Positions 1-8,194 of a stretch of 64,000 nt of DNA are shown piece after piece. Under the pieces are notes generated by a model. That model was given only the letters and a program-made list of their open reading frames with translations. It made no database searches and had not been told where the DNA came from. Source of the stretch: Acidobacteriaceae bacterium (GTDB lineage Bacteria > Acidobacteriota > Terriglobia > Terriglobales > Acidobacteriaceae); the NCBI GenBank assembly GCA_030041515.1, contig JASHNS010000030.1, positions 1 to 64,000 of the forward strand. The letters run 5' to 3'. The stretch's first letter is position 1. Each line of letters opens with the position of its first letter. The translations under genes were made by a program, and so were the position numbers.

Positions 1-117
1 GATCGTGCCAACCGGAAGATTCAGCTCGCGGGCGATACGTGCGGCGTCCAGCCGGCCAGACTCCGGGTTGAACAGGGCAGGATCAGCGCTTACTGCAAAT
101 GCAGGCGAAGCCGACAT
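1..117 (-). CDS. N-terminus of a DUF2384 (Xre/MbcA/ParS)-type antitoxin, partial
   Basis: Only the first 39 codons lie in the window; the gene runs off the left edge. The peptide starts MSASPAFAVSADP and continues through FNPESGRLDAARIARELNLP. A short low-complexity start followed by F-(D/N)-P-E-(S/T)-G-R-L-D-A-A-R is what I recall for the N-terminus of DUF2384 antitoxins, which pair with RES-domain toxins. The ATG at 117 is preceded on the minus strand by GAGGTGA at suitable spacing. Assignment rests on this short stretch only, so a different small helix-turn-helix protein is possible. Its position just inside a tRNA-derived attachment site suits an accessory gene. Confidence 0.4.
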   Translation of the reverse strand, partial: MSASPAFAVSADPALFNPESGRLDAARIARELNLPVGTI

Positions 118-870
118 GGGAGGTCACCTCTACATGTATCATAATGTCACATACTAGGCGCGTCAAGGTTGTGTACAGGTTGCGAAACTATCGCACGGAG
201 AGCATCGGGAAAGCAGCAACTCACCGCCGCAACGCGGACTTTCCAACCCTCTCTCAACCCGGTGCAAGAATAGTACAAAAGGGCTCCTCCTTATTTTCAG
301 CGACTTACAGATATTCAAATCTACCGATCACGCTCTGTAACTGGTTGAAAATGCTATATTTATAGCGACTCATAACCCAAAGGTCGGTGGTTCAAATCCA
401 CCCCCCGCAACCAAAAAACTCATGATTCTAAATGGCTTCCGATATGAGTTCGGAGGCCGTTTCCGCGTTTGGAGCAAATTTAGGCAAATCTTGGGCAAGG
501 AATTCCTTGTCGAGAAGTGCTCCGAGTTGCTCGGCGACTCGCACGTCGTCCGAGGTTATGAGGTGTGTGTACCGGTACCGCTGCCTTACCGATGTGTTCG
601 GGACCAAACTGCTGCTCATCCGCGATGGCGTCGTATCACCTCCACATGTGGGAACAACGTGAGTCCGGCGATCTGGCCACGGGACAAGCTCTGCGCATGC
701 GGTCGTACGGCCGAGCTGATCCGCAACCACTGGTTCTGACAACTGTTCCCAGGAAGGAATCGCTGCGCTCGCGGTTGCATGATCGGGCGAGTTCCGATCG
801 GTCTGCAACTGAGATGGTTGGGCTAATGGATCGCGGTTCATTCAGGGCTCACGATAGGACAGACACTGCG
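118..870. other. Non-coding junction region around the tRNA fragment
   Basis: About 750 bases without a recognisable gene. The left part (118-367) is more AT-rich than the rest of the window and carries the promoter side of the leftward antitoxin-like gene. The tRNA fragment lies at 368-413. From 414 to 870 several frames stay open on both strands, the longest being 428-841 on the minus strand. None has a recognisable domain, a good ribosome-binding site or a clear reading-frame preference. I see no gene here that I can support. Confidence 0.5.
368..413 (+). mobile_element. Orphan 3' part of an initiator tRNA-Met(CAT): attR-like site
   Basis: The sequence holds a CAT anticodon (371-373), the 3' anticodon strand AACCC, and a perfect T-arm GGTGG-TTCAAAT-CCACC (386-402). 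It then has a 3' acceptor strand CCCCGCA with discriminator A and an encoded CCA (403-413). The A at position 72 fits the C1-A72 mismatch of initiator tRNA. The sequence left of 368 is AU-rich and cannot form the matching acceptor, D or 5' anticodon strands, so this is not a functional tRNA gene. Duplicated tRNA 3' ends are the normal scar of tyrosine-recombinase integration. Confidence 0.72.
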
Positions 871-2538
871 TCAGATGTTGGGCAACAGGTCAAAGTACTC
901 CTCATCCTCGTTGCTGCCGCCTTCTCCGTGGCCGACGAGCTTTTCGGATTCGACAAATTCGATACGCTCGATCCACTTCACCATTTTGTAGCCGAGCTGG
1001 TTCTCCACGCGCAGTCGGAGCGGAGCCCCGTAGGTAGCGGGCAACGGCTGGCCGTTCATTTCCAGAGCGAGCATGCACTCGGGTTTCATTGCGTTGTAGA
1101 GGCTCTGCGTGTCGTAGTAGAGGCCACCCAATGGAGCCGGGCCGAAGGAGTAGAAGACGATCGTGACCGCGCCTGGTTTGGGGCGCACATATTCGATGAG
1201 CCTGCGGAGGGGAACGCCCCGCCACTGCGCAATGCCGCTCCAGCCCTGAATGCAGTGGTGCATGGTGACCGTTTCTTCCTCGCCCAGCGCGCGAATCTGA
1301 TCGAGCGACAACTCGACCGGGTTTTCGACCATGCCTCCCACTTTGAGCCGGTAATCCCTGAAGCCGCCGGCTTCGAGCTGCTTCCAGTCCTCGCGCACCG
1401 GAAGTTTACCGTTCGGCCAGAAGTAAGGCGAGATCTGATCCTTCGTGTAGCGCTGACGGGGCGAGAGGCGGCTGAGCGTCACCAGTTTTAACGGATCAGT
1501 AATTGCTTTTGAAACGTGCTGCAGCCCGCGAGGGAAATACCAGGAGATGTAATGAGCGGCAACCCAGGACAGGATCACCAGCGCAATGCCGATGAAGCCG
1601 AGGATCATACCCGTGGGACCGGTGTTGTCCGTCCCGATCACGATGTGGTTCATGTTGCGGCGGAACCCGGTGATGGCTACGAGCGTGACGTGGGCGGCGA
1701 TGAAGTAGACAAATCCGACCATCACAATGAAGTGAATGGATCGTGCTCCCTGTCGCCCTCGGAAGATGCGCACGTAGCGCGGGAAACGGTTGACAAGTGC
1801 TGGTGACATGGCGATGCCGGTCAGGATGGCGAGCGGCGCCATGATGAAGATCGTGGAAAAGTAAACCAGTTGCTGCAGTGCGTTATAACCATAGAAACCG
1901 TTGGGTTCCGGCGGCAGATGGAAATTGGCGTAATAGACGAAGGTATTCCACGCCTGCGCGAAGACTTCCCAGGATGTGGGCACGAGGCGCATCCACTGAT
2001 TGCTGGTGAGAAGTCCGCAAACAAACAAGACGCCGGTGAGCACAAAGCCGTAAACGGTCAGGAAGTGCCAGCAGCGGCCGATTCCGATCGTATGGCTGTA
2101 ACCGGGCGTTCCGACGATCGGCGACAGATATCGATTGTCGTCCTTCGCCGTCCAGAGACGGTCTTTGGGGACTTTGAGCGGCGTAAAGCGGATCCACTCA
2201 CTGCCCGGCGTGCAGCCATCGTTGAAATAAAGGCGCGGATGATCCATGAGGATCGACAGGCCGCTGCGGATGAGCATGAAGGTGAAAAACAGATTGAAGA
2301 AATGCGCCCAGCGGATCCAGGTCGGGAAGCCATGAGGCCCGGTGATGGAACCGGAAATGGAAGCTGGATTTGGGGCGACATATGGCAGGCCCCAGAACTG
2401 CCCCTGAACCCAGGCAATGGTCAGCGGCACCAGGACGATGACAGCGATAACTGTGAGCGCCGAGGGGCGGATCCAGATCCTAAACCGTCGGTCGGCAGGA
2501 TAATAGACGGCGCGCTCAGCGTCTGACATAGGAACCAT
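871..2538 (-). CDS. Membrane cytochrome b561-like domain fused to a sulfite-oxidase-type molybdopterin domain
   Basis: A 555-residue protein. Roughly residues 20-360 form a polytopic b-type cytochrome-like region with five or six helices and well-placed histidines (for example WAHFFN, RCWHFLTVYG, FIAAHVTL). This resembles the cytochrome b561/formate dehydrogenase gamma fold. From about residue 395 a SUOX/YedY-type molybdopterin domain follows, with the likely Mo-ligand cysteine in HHCIQGWSG and the later motif YGAPLRLRVENQLGYK. I infer a quinol- or cytochrome-linked molybdenum oxidoreductase; the substrate is unknown. The start at 2538 is chosen because GGAGG lies six bases upstream. It follows the quinol NO reductase gene in the same direction, 160 bases downstream. 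The fused arrangement, instead of separate subunits, is the notable point. Confidence 0.82.
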   Translation of the reverse strand: MVPMSDAERAVYYPADRRFRIWIRPSALTVIAVIVLVPLTIAWVQGQFWGLPYVAPNPASISGSITGPHGFPTWIRWAHFFNLFFTFMLIRSGLSILMDHPRLYFNDGCTPGSEWIRFTPLKVPKDRLWTAKDDNRYLSPIVGTPGYSHTIGIGRCWHFLTVYGFVLTGVLFVCGLLTSNQWMRLVPTSWEVFAQAWNTFVYYANFHLPPEPNGFYGYNALQQLVYFSTIFIMAPLAILTGIAMSPALVNRFPRYVRIFRGRQGARSIHFIVMVGFVYFIAAHVTLVAITGFRRNMNHIVIGTDNTGPTGMILGFIGIALVILSWVAAHYISWYFPRGLQHVSKAITDPLKLVTLSRLSPRQRYTKDQISPYFWPNGKLPVREDWKQLEAGGFRDYRLKVGGMVENPVELSLDQIRALGEEETVTMHHCIQGWSGIAQWRGVPLRRLIEYVRPKPGAVTIVFYSFGPAPLGGLYYDTQSLYNAMKPECMLALEMNGQPLPATYGAPLRLRVENQLGYKMVKWIERIEFVESEKLVGHGEGGSNEDEEYFDLLPNI

Positions 2539-2651
2539 AGGGAACCTCCGACTTCTCAGGCCAGGCCGATTATAGGAGTGCCAACGCCCAGGATCATCAC
2601 GTTTCGTTCCTTTCACCGGTATCTGTCATGGGCATCATGGCGACCGAGAAT

Positions 2652-2676
2652 GCGGCGGATTCCGGGAATCCGCCGC
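2652..2676 (-). terminator. Hairpin after the NO reductase gene
   Basis: Perfect inverted repeat GCGGCGGATTC (2652-2662) and GAATCCGCCGC (2666-2676) with a three-base loop. It begins 22 bases past the stop codon of the minus-strand NO reductase gene. No U-run follows, so it could terminate weakly, stabilise the mRNA 3' end, or attenuate read-through into the downstream molybdopterin gene. Confidence 0.5.
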
Positions 2677-2698
2677 TGCGGATCCGACGGCTGCGGGC

Positions 2699-4981
2699 CT
2701 AGTCGCCGGCGACCAGCACGCGCTCTTCCTTCTTGTTGGCGATTCGGCCGCTTCCGGCCTTTGCATAGGAATGCCCGGTGAGCAGGCCGATGACGAACAG
2801 GCCCAGGATCACGCAGCCGGCGGCGAAAAGCACGTCGCCAGGAACGCGCATCCAGCGCAGCGTCTGCATGGTAGGCGTCTGCAGAAATTCAGCGGAGCGC
2901 GCGTACCACGTGCCCCGCTGAATGGAGGCTATTGTCTGCAGGAGGCCGATGGGGAACATGCTCAGCATGGCCATCAGGCCTAGTCCAATGTTCAGCAGCC
3001 AGAAGGACCACTTCAACGGGCTTTCCTTCCACTGCATTCCCGGCCGCACAGCGCGCAGGCAGAAGAGGGTAAGCCCCAGACCCAGCATTCCGTAGACGCC
3101 GAACAGCGCCGTATGCCCATGCAGCGGAGTCAGATTGAGACCCTGCAAGTAATAGAGCGCCACCGGCGGATTGATGAGGAATCCGAAGATTCCGGCGCCC
3201 ACCATGTTCCAAAAGGCGACGGCAACGAAGAAGTAGATCGGCCATTTGTAATTGGCCACCCAAGGCGCTTCGCTCTTGCCGCGAGCCAGGCGGATGTTCT
3301 CCCAGGCCTCGTAGCCGATGAGCGTCAGCGGCACCACTTCCAGCGCACTGAACACCGCGCCCAGCGCGATCACCACCGGCGTGGAGCCGGCAAAATACAG
3401 GTGGTGGAAGGTTCCGATGATGCCGCCCGACAGAAAGATCGTCGTCGAGAACAACACCGTCCGAGTTGCCGAACGAATCTCCAGCAGATTGAGTCTGGTG
3501 AAAAGGAAGGCGATCACCACCGTGGCAAAGACCTCGAAGAAGCCTTCCACCCAGAGGTGTACGACCCACCAGCGCCAGTATTCGGCCGTCACGAGCTCGC
3601 TGCGCTGCCCATACATCAGACCAGCGGCATAGAAGAGCGGAATGGCGATCGAGGAAATAAGAAACATAATCATCAACGGACGGCTCTCGCTGTCGCGCGT
3701 AAGGGCAGGTCTGAGCGCGCGGACCATGAGGAATAACCAGAGGACAAGGCCAACGAAGAGCAGTATTTGCCAGAAGCGGCCAAGATCGAGGTAGGCATAA
3801 CCCTGGTCGCCGAACCAGAACCACAGGTTGCCGAGCCGTTGTTCGATGCCCATCCACTCGCCTGCGAGCGAACCAGCGACGACGATCAGCAGCGCGCCAA
3901 AGAGCACGTTCACGCCCATGCGCTGGCCTTTCGGTTCATGGCCGCTGACGGCGGGCGCGACGTAGAGGCCGGTGGCCAGCCAGGAAGTAGCGATCCAGAG
4001 GATGGCCAGCTGCACATGCCAAGTGCGGGTGATGGCATACGGCAGGATCTTACCCAGCGGGATGCCGTAGAAGCCGCCACCTTCAACGCCATAGTGCGCG
4101 GTGAGGACGCCCATCAGGATCTGCACGCCCCACATCAGCACCACCACCAGGAAGTACTTCATCGTGGCGCGCTGGCTGGGTGTGGGCGCGATACTCAGAA
4201 ATGGATCCTTCTTCGGGAAGGCGGGATGGAAATCCCCCTTTTCCTGCGAAGCGTACCACCAAACCAGTCCGCCAATCCCCGCCAGCAACAACACGAAACT
4301 CAGCACACTCCAGAGGATCGCGGACGCTGGAGGCTGATTCGCCACAAGCGGCTCATGCGGCCAGTTATTCGTGTAGCTCACGCTCGATCCGGGCCGATCC
4401 GTATGCGCAGCCCACGCCGTCCACCAGAAGAAGGCCGCCATCTGTTGCTGCTTGACGGGGTTTTTTAGCGCGCCGGGCGGGATAGCATAGGCGGTGCGCC
4501 CCGCGCCGAAGACGTTGGCATAATAGTCTTCCAACTGATGGAAGGCTGTGGCGACGTCGTCGCTGACGATTACCCGGTTCGTCGCCGGATCATAGGTGTT
4601 GCGGCGCATCTCGCGAATCAGGCGAGCTTTCAGGACGGCCTGCTGGTCGAGGTTGAGCGAAGCGAAGTTGGCCGCGCCCGCCCGCTGCGCCCACAGGTCC
4701 AGCAGGATCAGGCTCTCCCGATGCAGCCAGTCCGCGGTCCAGTCTGGCGCAACATACGCGCCGTGGCCCCACACGGTGCCGATCTCCTGCCCGCCGAGTG
4801 ACTGCCAGACATTCTGCCCGTTGGTGATGGTTGGACCGTTGAAGAGCAACTGGCCGTCAGCCGTGTAGACATCTGGCAATGGTGGAGCCTGGCTGATCAT
4901 CTTCCGCCCCACTCCACCCAGAACGGCAAAGGATGCGACGACAACAATGGCTAATGCTATCCAATAGCGCTTATAAGACAT
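2699..4981 (-). CDS. norB: Quinol-dependent nitric oxide reductase (qNOR)
   Basis: A 760-residue haem-copper-superfamily NO reductase that takes electrons from quinol and reduces 2 NO to N2O in the inner membrane. After a first helix (about 7-28) comes the long periplasmic domain typical of qNOR, with GHGAYVAPDWTADWLHRE near residue 92. About a dozen further helices follow. Candidate metal-ligand histidines occur in TRTWHVQLAILW, VVHLWVEGFFEV, GTFHHLYFAG and HGHTALFGVYG. There is no CXXCH haem c site and no separate NorC gene, which matches the single-subunit quinol type. GAGGAA precedes the start at good spacing. Two Crp/Fnr-like dyads lie upstream. With NnrS, RIC and the hemerythrin next door, the role is probably NO detoxification or the last NO step of partial denitrification. 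Confidence 0.95.
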   Translation of the reverse strand: MSYKRYWIALAIVVVASFAVLGGVGRKMISQAPPLPDVYTADGQLLFNGPTITNGQNVWQSLGGQEIGTVWGHGAYVAPDWTADWLHRESLILLDLWAQRAGAANFASLNLDQQAVLKARLIREMRRNTYDPATNRVIVSDDVATAFHQLEDYYANVFGAGRTAYAIPPGALKNPVKQQQMAAFFWWTAWAAHTDRPGSSVSYTNNWPHEPLVANQPPASAILWSVLSFVLLLAGIGGLVWWYASQEKGDFHPAFPKKDPFLSIAPTPSQRATMKYFLVVVLMWGVQILMGVLTAHYGVEGGGFYGIPLGKILPYAITRTWHVQLAILWIATSWLATGLYVAPAVSGHEPKGQRMGVNVLFGALLIVVAGSLAGEWMGIEQRLGNLWFWFGDQGYAYLDLGRFWQILLFVGLVLWLFLMVRALRPALTRDSESRPLMIMFLISSIAIPLFYAAGLMYGQRSELVTAEYWRWWVVHLWVEGFFEVFATVVIAFLFTRLNLLEIRSATRTVLFSTTIFLSGGIIGTFHHLYFAGSTPVVIALGAVFSALEVVPLTLIGYEAWENIRLARGKSEAPWVANYKWPIYFFVAVAFWNMVGAGIFGFLINPPVALYYLQGLNLTPLHGHTALFGVYGMLGLGLTLFCLRAVRPGMQWKESPLKWSFWLLNIGLGLMAMLSMFPIGLLQTIASIQRGTWYARSAEFLQTPTMQTLRWMRVPGDVLFAAGCVILGLFVIGLLTGHSYAKAGSGRIANKKEERVLVAGD

Positions 4982-5060
4982 GGAATTTCCTCATTGATCG
5001 GTGCGGCGGTAATGCATCGCCGTTCATAGCTGCACACTAAAACCTGGGGTTTGGCAAAGC

Positions 5061-5076
5061 AGGGACTTATGTCACA
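5061..5076. promoter_or_regulatory. Crp/Fnr-like dyad upstream of qNOR
   Basis: Read on the minus strand this is TGTGACATAAGTCCCT, two half-sites around a six-base spacer, about 80-95 bases upstream of the NO reductase start. Its core GTGACATAAGTCC closely matches the dyad upstream of NnrS (GTGACTTAAGTCG), which supports a shared regulator. Confidence 0.55.
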
Positions 5077-5129
5077 ACCTGGGGAACAAATTCACTTGCC
5101 CATGATGCCGGGCGGCCAGGACGTTATCA

Positions 5130-5145
5130 GGTGACGGATATCACA
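5130..5145. promoter_or_regulatory. Second Crp/Fnr-like dyad, NnrS-qNOR gap
   Basis: GGTGA-CGGATA-TCACA has the half-site and spacer pattern of a Crp-type operator and lies about 150 bases upstream of the NO reductase start. It is further from the start than the 5061 site and resembles the other island sites less, so it is the weaker candidate. Confidence 0.35.
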
Positions 5146-5151
5146 GAGCAA

Positions 5152-5171
5152 AGCGGCCAGAAATGGCCGCT
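5152..5171 (-). terminator. Hairpin after nnrS
   Basis: AGCGGCCA-GAAA-TGGCCGCT is a perfect eight-base stem with a tetraloop. It lies about 30 bases past the stop codon of the minus-strand nnrS gene, followed on that strand by TTTGCTCT. A short intrinsic terminator is likely and would separate nnrS from qNOR transcription. Confidence 0.55.
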
Positions 5172-5200
5172 CTGACCGAAAAACCAGCTTCGCAGTGCTG

Positions 5201-6547
5201 TTATGGAAGCTCCGCAAAGAGGCTCGGCTCACGCGTAAAGGTGAGAATCAGTTGCAGCGCGAACAGCAGCACCGCGCCCAGTTCCAGGCAGCCCGAGTAC
5301 GGCAGGATCTTCCAGGCTCCGGACCAGATGCCTTCGTAGGCCAGTGGTTCCATGCTGACGCGCAGCGTGCAGCCAGTCAATAGCAGAAGCAGCGTGGCAA
5401 ACATCAGCTTGCGGCTCCACAGGCCGCGCACGCCGGCAAAGTGCGGGATAATGCGGGGGCCCACGGTCATCACCATCGTCGCGGCGAAACCCACAGTCAG
5501 CGCATGGCGCGAGCCGCCCCAGATGCCCCCATGTGCATCGGCCAGAGCTGCCCAACCACCGAGCAGCGCCGCGAGGATGGACCATACGTAGGCCGCTCGC
5601 AGAAAGTACGGAAAGCTACGGTGGATGCCGATGGTCTTCGCCGGACGATCGGGCCATGAGAATACGCGGATGGCGACTGCCGCGAGGATGGCTGCGGCCG
5701 CGAGCAGCAGGGTGGTTGGTAGCGCCAGCCCCGCGAGTCCGAGAATGACGCCGAGAACGTCAAGCGCGAGGGCAATCTGCAGCAATCGGCCGCGCACGGG
5801 GCGGACTCCGAGAAACGTCGGCAGCCAGCGAGCGGAGAAACCCCAGACCAGCGGCGCCAGAAATCCCCAGGCGAGGAGAACCAGGTATCGCTGGTCGAAG
5901 TCATGAGGCCGGGCAGGACTAATACCCTCGATTGCGAGCCGGATGCCGATGCCAAAGTTAATCGCGATTGCCAGGAACAGAGCGGCGTTGCTCACCAGCA
6001 CGGTCTGCATCCACGGCTCGATCCGTGGCCTGGGCCGCGGAGCGGCGTTTGCAGCCGGTGCATCCTGAAGCTTGTGTTGCCTCGCGGCATAGAGGAACAG
6101 CAGAATCGCCGTCAATTCCAACAAGCCGGACAACGGCAGCGTAATGCGCCAATACCAGAGGTAAGCGCCGGCCAGCCAGTGCAGCGTCAGCCCGACGGCC
6201 CACAGTCCCCAGCACATGATCGGCAGCCGTCCCCGGTTGGCGCCGGTGTGCGGCTGCGAATAGAAGCCAATGCCGAGGACGAAGCTGCCGATCCACCCGA
6301 AGACCTGGGAGTGGCCGTGCGCCTGAATCCATGCCGGCGACAGGCCGGTAAAGCCATGGTGCGCGCTGATGAGCAGCAGATTGGTAAAGCCGAGGATGGT
6401 CCCCGGCAGGACCATAAAGAAGATGCCGGTGGCAATCCAGAGGCGGAAGAGGCGGCTCTTGCGCCTCTCGAGCGCCAGCAGGGCGCGGTGATCTTCTCGC
6501 GCCGTGGCAGCCAGGACAGGATCGTTGTCAATCAGCAGGGCAGACAT
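5201..6547 (-). CDS. nnrS: NnrS family haem-copper membrane protein
   Basis: A 448-residue polytopic inner-membrane protein with about twelve hydrophobic segments. Family features include HGHSQVFGWIGSFVLGIGF near residue 80 and GGSRHALTVGFAATMVMTV with a nearby PRIIPHFAG in the C-terminal third, both histidine-bearing helices as in NnrS. NnrS proteins are induced by NO and protect cells during nitrosative stress; their exact chemistry is unsettled. The ATG at 6547 is preferred over the one at 6583 because AGGAG lies six bases upstream of it. The gene sits between the Crp/Fnr regulator and qNOR, with a dyad centred about 53 bases before the start and a hairpin after the stop, so it is probably its own transcription unit. 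Confidence 0.85.
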   Translation of the reverse strand: MSALLIDNDPVLAATAREDHRALLALERRKSRLFRLWIATGIFFMVLPGTILGFTNLLLISAHHGFTGLSPAWIQAHGHSQVFGWIGSFVLGIGFYSQPHTGANRGRLPIMCWGLWAVGLTLHWLAGAYLWYWRITLPLSGLLELTAILLFLYAARQHKLQDAPAANAAPRPRPRIEPWMQTVLVSNAALFLAIAINFGIGIRLAIEGISPARPHDFDQRYLVLLAWGFLAPLVWGFSARWLPTFLGVRPVRGRLLQIALALDVLGVILGLAGLALPTTLLLAAAAILAAVAIRVFSWPDRPAKTIGIHRSFPYFLRAAYVWSILAALLGGWAALADAHGGIWGGSRHALTVGFAATMVMTVGPRIIPHFAGVRGLWSRKLMFATLLLLLTGCTLRVSMEPLAYEGIWSGAWKILPYSGCLELGAVLLFALQLILTFTREPSLFAELP

Positions 6548-6592
6548 CGCAATCTCCTGCTGATACGGTGAACCGTCCCACATCCCGGCGGC

Positions 6593-6608
6593 AGTGACTT
6601 AAGTCGCG
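6593..6608. promoter_or_regulatory. Crp/Fnr-like dyad upstream of nnrS
   Basis: AGTGACTTAAGTCGCG, with the internal palindrome GACTTAAGTC, is centred about 53 bases upstream of the nnrS start. That position would suit an activator overlapping the -35 region. It shares GTGAC-N4-GTC with the qNOR and ric sites. It also lies just past the stop of the regulator gene on the same strand. Confidence 0.55.
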
Positions 6609-6620
6609 AGAGATAGATTT

Positions 6621-7322
6621 TCAGGAACTGCTGTCGAGGATGGCGGTCAGGCCGGGCAGATCGACAACTGTGATGCTGCGGGCCTCAACCTGAATCAGGC
6701 CTTCGGCCTGCAGGCGCATCAGGTTGCGCGAAACCAATTCACGAACGGTGCCCAACTGGTGCGCCAGGTCCTGATGCGTGCCGGGAAGCTGGAATTCAAT
6801 GCCGCGCTCGGAAGGCGTTCCGTGGGTCTGGGCGAGGCGAACCAGGGCCGATACCAGCCGCTGGCGCACCGTGGCGAAAGACAGTTCTTCAATGATGCCC
6901 ACCAGGCGCCGCAGGCGCGCGCCAACCACGGCCAGCATCTTCAGCGCGACCTCAGGATGCTCGAGGCAGAAACGGCGGAAGTCATCGCGGGAGATGAACA
7001 GAATCTGCGAGTCTTCGACAGCACTGACCGACGCAGGATAAGTTCCGCCATCAAAGACGGGCAGCTCCGCCACCGATCCGCCTGGCCCCTCCACCGCCAG
7101 CACCTGCTCGCGGCCGCTGGCCGAGCTCTTGAAGATACGCAGTTTACCGCTGGCAATGATGTGAAGGCCCTTACAGACATCGCCTTCCTGGAACAGCAGT
7201 TCGCCCTGCGAAAAATGTCGTCGAACAGCATGAGCTGCCAGCAGACGAAATTCATCCGGGGAAAGATTCGAGAAGAGCGAAACCGCTCCGAGGGCGGAGG
7301 CGACGTTTCCAGGTTCGGGCAT
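6621..7322 (-). CDS. Crp/Fnr family transcriptional regulator
   Basis: A 233-residue regulator. Residues about 15-135 form a cyclic-nucleotide-binding-type beta-barrel (LFQEGDVCKGLHIIASGKLRIF, GGSVAELPVFDGGTYPASV). A long dimer helix follows, and a C-terminal winged helix from about 150 contains DLAHQLGTVRELVSRNLMRL. The recognition helix R-E-x-x-S-R keeps the arginine and glutamate that read TGTGA-like half-sites in Crp. No N-terminal Fnr four-cysteine cluster is seen, so direct Fe-S sensing is unlikely; DNR/NnrR-type haem or ligand sensing is possible. It is divergent from ric and flanked by three matching dyads, so I infer it controls the NO genes and perhaps itself. Confidence 0.9.
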   Translation of the reverse strand: MPEPGNVASALGAVSLFSNLSPDEFRLLAAHAVRRHFSQGELLFQEGDVCKGLHIIASGKLRIFKSSASGREQVLAVEGPGGSVAELPVFDGGTYPASVSAVEDSQILFISRDDFRRFCLEHPEVALKMLAVVGARLRRLVGIIEELSFATVRQRLVSALVRLAQTHGTPSERGIEFQLPGTHQDLAHQLGTVRELVSRNLMRLQAEGLIQVEARSITVVDLPGLTAILDSSS

Positions 7323-7349
7323 GGGGGAGATTGTAACGAAACGCTCGAC

Positions 7350-7365
7350 TGTGACTTTGGTCGCA
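7350..7365. promoter_or_regulatory. Crp/Fnr-like dyad between the regulator and ric
   Basis: TGTGA-CTTTGG-TCGCA lies in the 89-base divergent gap. It is centred about 54 bases upstream of ric and 35 bases upstream of the regulator start. The position allows activation of ric and autoregulation of the regulator from one site. Confidence 0.6.
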
Positions 7366-7411
7366 GCGCTGTGCGCCCGCTACCCGTAGATTCGGTTGCA
7401 GGAGATCCCTT

Positions 7412-8131
7412 ATGAGCACCCCTCAGACAATGGTTCGTGATATCGCGCTGGAGCAGCCGGCGGCGATTCGCATCTTTGAGAAGTTTGGCATCGATTATTG
7501 CTGTGGCGGACGCAAGCCGCTGGCGCAGGCGTGCGAAGAGCGTTCGCTGAACATCGAAGCCGTCCTGGCGGCGATCGCGAATGCAGAGGAGGCTCACCAG
7601 CCGGCGTCCCGCGACTGGGCGACAGCCCCCCTCGAAGCCCTCTGCACCCATATCGTCGAGGCGCATCATGCGTATATCCGGACGGAGCTGCCGCGTCTGC
7701 GCCAACTCGCGCAGAAAGTGGTGTCGCGGCACGGCGACAGCCATCCGGAGCTGGGACAAATCCAGCATCTGGTGGAATCGGCTGGGGAAGATCTGCTGCA
7801 GCACCTGAGCAAAGAGGAGATGATGCTCTTCCCGTACATCACGAATCTGGAGCGCAACCTGGCGAGCTGCGGGCCGCGTTCGCTGGGCTGCTTCGGATCG
7901 GTTCGCAATCCCATCCGCGTCATGATGGCCGAACACGATGCTGCGGGTGAGGCGCTTGCGCAAATCCGGGAACTAAGCCAGGACTTTACTCCTCCCGAAG
8001 GTGCCTGCCCCACATATCGCGGCTTCTATGCCGCGCTCGCCGAGTTCGAAGGGGATCTGCACCGGCATGTGCATCTCGAAAACAACATCCTCTTCCCGCG
8101 CGCGATCGAAATGGACGAGAGCTGCGGTTGA
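7412..8131 (+). CDS. ric: Iron-sulfur cluster repair di-iron protein RIC (YtfE/ScdA family)
   Basis: A 239-residue protein with the two-part RIC layout. The N-terminal ScdA_N domain carries the Cys pair in FGIDYCCGGRKPLAQAC (about residues 25-41). A hemerythrin-like helical bundle follows, with iron-ligand candidates in HIVEAHHAYIRTELP, HLSKEEMMLFP, MMAEHDAAGEAL and HRHVHLENNILFPRA. RIC supplies or restores iron for Fe-S clusters damaged by NO or oxidants. The start is supported by AGGAGA six bases upstream. Linkage to qNOR and NnrS fits the role, and a Crp/Fnr-like dyad sits in its promoter region. A hemerythrin gene follows 63 bases later, probably on the same transcript. Confidence 0.93.
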   Translation: MSTPQTMVRDIALEQPAAIRIFEKFGIDYCCGGRKPLAQACEERSLNIEAVLAAIANAEEAHQPASRDWATAPLEALCTHIVEAHHAYIRTELPRLRQLAQKVVSRHGDSHPELGQIQHLVESAGEDLLQHLSKEEMMLFPYITNLERNLASCGPRSLGCFGSVRNPIRVMMAEHDAAGEALAQIRELSQDFTPPEGACPTYRGFYAALAEFEGDLHRHVHLENNILFPRAIEMDESCG

Positions 8132-8194
8132 GGCTTTCAGCTGAAGTTGAAGACTCTGGCGGAAGCCTGGAGAATGAGTTTGGAGGTTCTCAGT

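Noticed and set aside
428-841. 137-codon minus-strand frame beside the tRNA fragment
   Set aside because: No family resemblance, no ribosome-binding site, and competing frames on both strands over the same bases; could be a decayed gene but cannot be supported.
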